A DNA stretch of 64,000 nucleotides from Hymenobacter perfusus (GTDB lineage: Bacteria > Bacteroidota > Bacteroidia > Cytophagales > Hymenobacteraceae). The DNA lies in contig NZ_RWIU01000001.1 of the NCBI RefSeq assembly GCF_003944765.1, positions 186,001 through 250,000 of the forward strand, in the 5' to 3' direction. How positions within the stretch are numbered: the stretch's first letter is position 1; every line of letters begins with the position of its first letter. Shown piece after piece: positions 58,853 through 64,000 of the stretch. Under the pieces are notes generated by a model. The model was not told the origin of the DNA, did no database searches, and worked only from the letters and a program-made list of their open reading frames with translations. The translations under genes were made by a program, and so were the position numbers.

Positions 58853-59531
58853 CTCCGTGCCTGCGGCCTCCGCCGCGAACGGTGCCACCGCCCGTCCTGC
58901 CATTGATACCCACCTCCCGGCTGACCTGCGCACGCCCCTTCGCCCCGATGCCTTTGCCCTCAGCGACGACGAGAAGATTGCGGCTATTGCGGCTCACTTC
59001 CGTGAAATCATGCTGGTGCTGGGCCTCGACCTCAATGATGATAGCCTGAGCGGCACACCTAAGCGGGTGGCTAAAATGTACGTGCAGGAGTGGTTTAAAG
59101 GACTGGACCCGAAACACCGACCCGACGTACGCTTGTTCGAGAACCGCTACCAGTACCACAACATGCTGGTAGAGCGGGATATTACGCTTTTCTCATGCTG
59201 TGAGCACCATTTTGTACCCATCATTGGGAAGGCGCATGTAGCGTATCTGCCGGGGGAGCATGTGGTGGGTCTGAGCAAGCTGAACCGCGTGGTACAGTAT
59301 TTTGCCCGCCGCCCCCAGGTGCAGGAGCGCCTCAACCGCCAGATTGCCGAGGAACTCAAGAACGCGCTAAATACGGAAGACGTAGCCGTACTGATTGAAG
59401 CTGACCACCTTTGCGTAATGAGCCGGGGCGTCAATGACACGAACAGCAGCACCATCACGGCCGAGTACGGCGGCGCTTTTGGCCGCGACGAAGCTTTGCG
59501 GCGCGAGTTCCTGCGGTTGATTGGAAAATAA
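58845..59531 (+). CDS. folE: GTP cyclohydrolase I
   Basis: 228 residues with a non-conserved Ala-rich N-terminus of about 40. Core motifs: SLSGTPKRVAKMYVQEWFKGL, SCCEHHFVPIIGKAHVAYLP (Zn Cys and His), GLSKLNRVVQYFARRPQVQERLNRQIAEEL, and HLCVMSRGV. It makes dihydroneopterin triphosphate from GTP, feeding folate (with folB at 30.6 kb) and the product of the overlapping upstream gene. Start overlaps that gene by 8 bp, suggesting coupling. Confidence 0.95.
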   Translation: MDNSVPAASAANGATARPAIDTHLPADLRTPLRPDAFALSDDEKIAAIAAHFREIMLVLGLDLNDDSLSGTPKRVAKMYVQEWFKGLDPKHRPDVRLFENRYQYHNMLVERDITLFSCCEHHFVPIIGKAHVAYLPGEHVVGLSKLNRVVQYFARRPQVQERLNRQIAEELKNALNTEDVAVLIEADHLCVMSRGVNDTNSSTITAEYGGAFGRDEALRREFLRLIGK

Positions 59532-59612
59532 ACCGGCAAGCTGCTAGCTTTCCGGTCCGGTTTCTTCGTATTCCGCCCGGTTACTCGTTTCCAGACCACA
59601 GTTCTCCTTAGA

Positions 59613-60527
59613 ATGTCCCGTAAAGTTCTGATTACCGGCGGTACCGGCATGATTGGCACCCGCCTCGCTGAAATGCTGATTGATGCCGGTTACGAAGTGG
59701 CGTTGCTCAGCCGTACGCCCGGCAGCGGCCGTTACCGCAGTTTCCGCTGGGACCCGCTGGCCGGCACCATTGATGAAGCGGCCGTTCCGTACGCCGATTA
59801 CATCATCAACTTGGCCGGTAGCAGCGTATCGGACGGCAAATGGACACAGGAGCGCAAGCGCGAAATTCTTTCGAGCCGCCTGGCCGGGACGCAGCTGGTG
59901 GCGAAACAGCTGGCCAAGGATAACCATCACGTTCGGGCGTTTCTGTCGGCCTCGGCCATTGGCATCTACGGCGACCGGGACGACCAGCTAGTAAACGAGG
60001 AAACCCTGCCGGCCGCCGATGATTTTCTGGCTGAGGTATGTCGGCAATGGGAGGCTGCCGCGCAAAGCGTAGCCACCCACGATAACATCCGAACGGCTAT
60101 CATCCGCATCGGTATTGTGCTAAGCCCTGAGGGTGGCGCGCTGGTGCCCCTGGCCCGCACCGTGAAGCTGATGGCGGGCGCGCCGCTGGGCTCGGGTAAG
60201 CAGTTTATGTCCTGGATTCACCTTGACGATTTGTGCCGCTTATTCATTCAGGCTCTGGAGGATGCGCAATGGAAGGGCACCTACAATGCCGTGGCACCTA
60301 ATCCCGTCACTAACCAAGAGTTCACCGAAACGCTGGCCGACGTGCTGCACCGTCCGTTGGTGCTGCCTAAGGTACCCGAGTTTGGCCTGAAGCTGATGAT
60401 GGGCGAGATGAGCGAGATTGTACTGGCTTCGCAGCGCGTGAGTGCCGAGAAAGTCCTACGCACCGGCTTCACCTTCGAGCATCCACAGCTACGCGGGGCG
60501 CTGAAGTCGTTCTACGGCGAGGAATAG
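59613..60527 (+). CDS. TIGR01777-family NAD-dependent epimerase (YfcH-like)
   Basis: 304 residues. Cofactor motif ITGGTGMIGTRL at residue 7, then YIINLAGSSVSDGKWTQERKREILSSR, SASAIGIYGDRDD, and the C-terminal IVLASQRVSAEKVLRTGFTFEHPQL, which are specific for TIGR01777/SDR39U1. Function of the family is not settled. Cytoplasmic. Eleven bases separate it from the next gene. Confidence 0.9.
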   Translation: MSRKVLITGGTGMIGTRLAEMLIDAGYEVALLSRTPGSGRYRSFRWDPLAGTIDEAAVPYADYIINLAGSSVSDGKWTQERKREILSSRLAGTQLVAKQLAKDNHHVRAFLSASAIGIYGDRDDQLVNEETLPAADDFLAEVCRQWEAAAQSVATHDNIRTAIIRIGIVLSPEGGALVPLARTVKLMAGAPLGSGKQFMSWIHLDDLCRLFIQALEDAQWKGTYNAVAPNPVTNQEFTETLADVLHRPLVLPKVPEFGLKLMMGEMSEIVLASQRVSAEKVLRTGFTFEHPQLRGALKSFYGEE

Positions 60528-60537
60528 CGCGACCCGC

Positions 60538-61746
60538 ATGCGGATACTGGGGCAACTCCTCTGCGGCAGCTTGTTGCTGTTGGTACTCTATCTGAACGTC
60601 AAGCTGTTTTACGCGCCGCAACCGGCTCCGGAGGGCGCGTACCCGCTCAACCAGGAAGTGGTGAGCCAGCTACAGTTTCTGCGGGGGAAGATGCACCACG
60701 GCGCGGGCGCAGAAATGCAGAAGCTGTACCCGGAGGGCTTCGTGTACCTGAACACCCTGTACGCGCTTTCCTGGATTGAGCTGCTGCCCCATACGGCTCC
60801 CGGCTCGGGACTACAGCAGCAAGCCCGCACAGAAGCTCAATGGGCCTTGCGCGAACTACAGGCCCCGGCCGCGCAGCTCACCTTCGACGAAGACTTACGG
60901 CTGCCTCTCGGCGCATTTTACCAAGGTTGGACGGCATACTGCGCGGGGCGCTACCTGGCGGCCCTGCCCCCGTCCCAGCGCGACTCAGCCGAGCTGAGCC
61001 GATTCCGACGGCAGTGCGCGCTTATTGCCGAAGCGCTGCACAGCAGCAGTTCCCCTTACCTGGAATCCTACGCCGGGGCTGCCTGGTCAGCCGACGGCGT
61101 GATGGGCGCGGCGGCCCTGGCTTGGCACGACCGGCTCCAACCGCCTCGATACGGTTCCTTGCTCAAAGAGTGGACGCGCAAGGTCCGGCAGCGGCTGGAT
61201 GCGCAGGGCCTGATTCCACACAGCGTGCAAGCCGCTACCGGACTGGTACAGGAACCGGCCAGGGGCTCGTCACAAAGTCAGCTGCTCAACTTTCTGGTTG
61301 AAATTGACTCCGCGTTTGCTCATCAGCAGTTCCGGCAGTACCGCCGCTTATTCCTGACGCGGCGGCTGGGGCTGCCCGGCGTGCAGGAATCGGCTATTGG
61401 CGCTCCAACCACTGAGGATATTGACTCGGGACCCGTTATCTGGGGCGTGGGCGGTGCGGCTTCGCTGGTCGGGCGGCGCACCATGCAACGTTTCCAGGAC
61501 ACCACCGTGGCGGTGGGACTGCGCAACAGCATCGAGGCGTTTGGGCTCCCGTGGCACGGCACGGCCGGCAAGTTTTACCTGGGCGGCCAGCTGCCCATTG
61601 CCGATGCCTTTATTGCCTGGAGCAACTCACTGGAACCACACAAGCCGCTTCACGCCGCGTTCGGCTGGCGCACTACCTTTCAACTGCTATCGGCCACAGT
61701 AATGGTCCTGCTACTCGTCCCGCTGTGGCTTACCAGGCGGCGGTAG
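60538..61746 (+). CDS. Membrane-anchored hypothetical protein, helical toroid-like
   Basis: 402 residues. Two hydrophobic ends, residues about 5-22 (QLLCGSLLLLVLYL) and about 380-397 (LLSATVMVLLLVPLWL), enclose a soluble, helix-rich domain with Trp and Gly-rich turns such as YAGAAWSADGVMGAAALAWHD and DSGPVIWGVGGAASLVG. The pattern recalls alpha/alpha-toroid proteins (six-hairpin glycosidase or terpene-cyclase-like), but no catalytic signature is recognised. It probably faces the periplasm with both ends in the inner membrane. It may be cotranscribed with the TIGR01777 gene. Confidence 0.7.
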   Translation: MRILGQLLCGSLLLLVLYLNVKLFYAPQPAPEGAYPLNQEVVSQLQFLRGKMHHGAGAEMQKLYPEGFVYLNTLYALSWIELLPHTAPGSGLQQQARTEAQWALRELQAPAAQLTFDEDLRLPLGAFYQGWTAYCAGRYLAALPPSQRDSAELSRFRRQCALIAEALHSSSSPYLESYAGAAWSADGVMGAAALAWHDRLQPPRYGSLLKEWTRKVRQRLDAQGLIPHSVQAATGLVQEPARGSSQSQLLNFLVEIDSAFAHQQFRQYRRLFLTRRLGLPGVQESAIGAPTTEDIDSGPVIWGVGGAASLVGRRTMQRFQDTTVAVGLRNSIEAFGLPWHGTAGKFYLGGQLPIADAFIAWSNSLEPHKPLHAAFGWRTTFQLLSATVMVLLLVPLWLTRRR

Positions 61747-61837
61747 ATTCGTTGTTTGTCAGTGGCTTTCCGGGCATGACTGACCAGGTATCAAAACCTA
61801 AAACGAACAACGAAAAACCCAATACCGAAAAACGAAC

Positions 61838-64000
61838 TTACTGGCCGCCTAGGCTGTCGGGTAGGGGCACGGTGCCATTGTTGAGGTTTTCCAGCAGGTT
61901 ATCGACCACAATGGTATCTACTACTTCCTCACGGCGGCGGCGGGGTTCGGCCGTTACGCAGGTGTATTTCTTGTTGATTTTGACAGTAGGCTGCGGAAAC
62001 GGCCCCATCCGGATGTCCAACTCGGGGTCCTGGTAGAGCTTTTCCATGTACGTCCCGAAGATGGGCAGCGCCATGCGGCCGCCTTCGCCCTGCTGGGAGT
62101 TTAGGAAGTGGATGCTCCGGTCTTCACCACCTACCCACACGCCGGTTACCAGATCCTTGGTGATGCCCATGTACCAGCCATCGGAATAGTTGCTGGTGGT
62201 GCCGGTTTTGCCGCCAATCTGGTTGTTCTTTTTCCACAGCTCGTAGTCCCACAGCGCCTGCGAGGTGCCGCCGGGTTCCTCCATCCCGCCGCGCAGCATA
62301 TAGGTCATCAGCCAGGCCGTTTCGGCCGGAATGACGCGCTTCTGCTGGGGGTCAAACTGGGCCAACACGTTGCCGTTGGCGTCTTCAATGCGGGTTATCA
62401 GCATGGGCTCGGTGCGGAAGCCCTGGTTGACGAAGGTGCTGTAGGCATTCACCATCTCAAACACGCTTACATCACCACCCGAGCCCAGCCCGATGCTGGG
62501 CACCGGTAGCAACTTGCTCCGGATGCCCACTTTGTTGGCGTATTTGGCCACGTTCTCCCAGCCTACTTTCTCGGTTAGCTGGGCCGTGACGGAGTTGACG
62601 GAACGAGCCATGGCATAGCGCAGCGTCATGTTCATGCCGGTGTACTCGCGCGTCACGTTGTCGGGCTGCCACTCCATGGGCTTGCCGTCTTCCACGTACT
62701 TGATAGTGACGCGCTCATCCCGGATTCGGTCGCAGGGCGAGTAGCCGTTATCGAGGGCCGTGAGGTACACGAAGGGCTTGAAGGTGGAGCCGGCCTGGCG
62801 CTTGCCCTGCTTCACGTGGTCGTACTGGAAGAAGCGATAGTTGAGGCCGCCTACCCACGCCTTAATCTGGCCGGTGAAGGGGTCCATCGTCATCATGCCG
62901 GCGTGCAGGAAGTGCTTGTAGTACGCCAGTGAGTCAAGCGGGGACAACATAAGGGTGGTGTCGCCGTCGCCTTTCCAGGTGAACACCTTGGTGGGGTGCT
63001 TGCGGTGCAGGGCCGAGTCGAGCAGGTCGGGGCGGCCTTTGTACTGGGCGGCCAGGGCCTTGTACTGCTCGGTGCGCTTCATCTGGGTTTCGATGAAGTT
63101 GGGAATCTCCTTACCATCTTCGTCTACCCAGGGGTTGGAGTCGCGGTTGCGCCAGAAGTTATCGAAGGAGCGTTGCAGCGTCTTCATCTTCTTCTGCACA
63201 GCTTCCTCGGCGTACTCCTGCATCCTGGAGTCGATGGTGGTGTACACCCGCAGCCCGTCGCGGTACAGGTCGTAGCCGTTCTGCTTGCACCACGCGTTAG
63301 CGGCCTGGCTGATAGCGCCCCGGAAGTAGGTTTCGGGGCCATCGACGTGCTTTTCCACCTGGTAGCGGAGCACGATGGGCGTGGCCTGCTCGGTCTGCAC
63401 CTGGGCGGCCGGCAGTACGCCGGCCTGGCCCATGCGCGTGAGCACCAGGTCGCGGCGGGTTTTGGCCCGCTCCGGGTGAAATTTCGGGTTGAAAGCGGTG
63501 GGGTTGTTGAGCATGCCCACCAGCATGGCGGCCTGCTCCACCGTCAGGCTATCGGGTGAGGTGCTATAGAAGGTTTTGGCGGCCACTTTCACCCCGTAGG
63601 CCTGTGAGCCATACTCCACGGTGTTGAAGTAGAGGGCCAGGATTTCGTCCTTGGTGTAGCGGCGCTCCAGCTCCACGGCCGTGAGCCACTCCTTGGTTTT
63701 GCTGATGAGCGTGCCCACCAGCGGGACGTGGCCCAGCAGGCCGGTATTTTCCTGGCGGCGGGTTTTGTAGAGGTTTTTGGCCAGCTGCTGGGTGATGGTG
63801 GAGCCCCCGCCCCCGCTGCCGCCGGTTACGGCTCCGGCCACGGCCCGGGCAATGGCAATGGGGTCAATGCCGGCGTGGTCCTGGTAGCGCACGTCCTCGG
63901 TGGCCACGAGGGCCTTTATCAGCCAGGGCGACATTTTGCTGAGCGGCACCGGGGAGCGGTTTTCGCGGAAGTAGCGGCCCAGCAGCACGCCGTCGGCAGT
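61838..64000 (-). CDS. Penicillin-binding protein 1A (bifunctional), 5' end beyond window
   Basis: 720 codons are visible; the N-terminal anchor lies past the right edge. The GT51 glycosyltransferase part has ALVATEDVRYQDHAGID and GGSTITQQLAKNLYK. The transpeptidase part has the active-site Ser in AGSTFKPF, the SxN motif in MARSVNSV and KTGT in GGKTGTTSNYSDGW. It polymerises and cross-links peptidoglycan in the periplasm. The C-terminus is a short Arg/Glu-rich tail. A GTG at 63988 is internal, not a start. Confidence 0.95.
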   Translation of the reverse strand, partial: TADGVLLGRYFRENRSPVPLSKMSPWLIKALVATEDVRYQDHAGIDPIAIARAVAGAVTGGSGGGGSTITQQLAKNLYKTRRQENTGLLGHVPLVGTLISKTKEWLTAVELERRYTKDEILALYFNTVEYGSQAYGVKVAAKTFYSTSPDSLTVEQAAMLVGMLNNPTAFNPKFHPERAKTRRDLVLTRMGQAGVLPAAQVQTEQATPIVLRYQVEKHVDGPETYFRGAISQAANAWCKQNGYDLYRDGLRVYTTIDSRMQEYAEEAVQKKMKTLQRSFDNFWRNRDSNPWVDEDGKEIPNFIETQMKRTEQYKALAAQYKGRPDLLDSALHRKHPTKVFTWKGDGDTTLMLSPLDSLAYYKHFLHAGMMTMDPFTGQIKAWVGGLNYRFFQYDHVKQGKRQAGSTFKPFVYLTALDNGYSPCDRIRDERVTIKYVEDGKPMEWQPDNVTREYTGMNMTLRYAMARSVNSVTAQLTEKVGWENVAKYANKVGIRSKLLPVPSIGLGSGGDVSVFEMVNAYSTFVNQGFRTEPMLITRIEDANGNVLAQFDPQQKRVIPAETAWLMTYMLRGGMEEPGGTSQALWDYELWKKNNQIGGKTGTTSNYSDGWYMGITKDLVTGVWVGGEDRSIHFLNSQQGEGGRMALPIFGTYMEKLYQDPELDIRMGPFPQPTVKINKKYTCVTAEPRRRREEVVDTIVVDNLLENLNNGTVPLPDSLGGQ

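Overview
The window looks like chromosome from a high-GC member of the Bacteroidota, most likely Hymenobacter or a close relative in the Cytophagales. The reasons are: Bacteroidota-type protein families throughout (DUF5916, an MlaD/MCE protein, LptD-like and other outer-membrane barrels, a BlaI/M56 pair, DUF4174, DUF1572, DUF5694); GC-rich codon use; few recognisable Shine-Dalgarno sites; and several TAnnTTTG promoter -7 boxes. Genus is inferred from gene content, not from a marker gene. I see no rRNA, tRNA, CRISPR array, insertion sequence or prophage.

Layout, left to right. 1-2.4 kb: minus-strand split 5'-nucleotidase pair and an outer-membrane barrel. 2.5-9.6 kb: both methylmalonyl-CoA mutase subunits, an AT-rich foreign gene, a small GC-rich gene and a Tat-exported Gfo/Idh/MocA oxidoreductase. 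9.6-20 kb: mixed single genes (VOC, two metallo-beta-lactamase-fold proteins, ankyrin, SDR, FAD reductase, hydrolase, L,D-transpeptidase, Nudix, a beta-propeller). 20-33 kb: outer-membrane barrel, meaB, esterase, DUF5916 protein, a BlaI/M56 sensor-repressor operon with three clear operator dyads, folB, a DivIVA-domain protein and a WD40 protein. 33-42.5 kb: phosphopantetheinyl transferase, redoxin, SirB1-like protein, pyruvate oxidase, DinB and DUF5694 proteins, a low-GC accessory patch, then an acyl-CoA carboxylase beta subunit. 42.7-57.4 kb: envelope genes (MlaD, amidase, LptD), panB, a pseudouridine synthase, a desaturase, the rpsP-rimM-trmD-rplS ribosomal cluster, an M1 peptidase and a degenerate pyrophosphatase-like lipoprotein. 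57.4-64 kb: coiled-coil periplasmic protein, 6-pyruvoyl-tetrahydropterin synthase/QueD with folE, a TIGR01777 epimerase, an unknown membrane-anchored protein and a PBP1A running off the right edge.

Metabolic links: mutA, mutB, meaB and the carboxylase beta subunit together make most of a propionyl-CoA/methylmalonyl-CoA route, though they are scattered; no epimerase or biotin subunit is in the window. folE, the PTPS/QueD enzyme and folB belong to pteridine and folate (or queuosine) synthesis.

The most unusual observations are not single genes. First, a 76-bp decayed copy of the 3' end of the carboxylase gene lies between two low-GC orphan genes, as if accessory genes had been placed behind that gene end at least once. 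Second, at least seven intergenic spaces hold long inverted repeats, most of them with arms built from shuffled 8-bp units of the form GTGANNTN, often touching stop or start codons. Third, three 16-bp dyads sit exactly over a Bacteroidota promoter of the BlaI/M56 operon. Fourth, there is a lipoprotein of the soluble pyrophosphatase fold that has lost its metal-binding aspartates.
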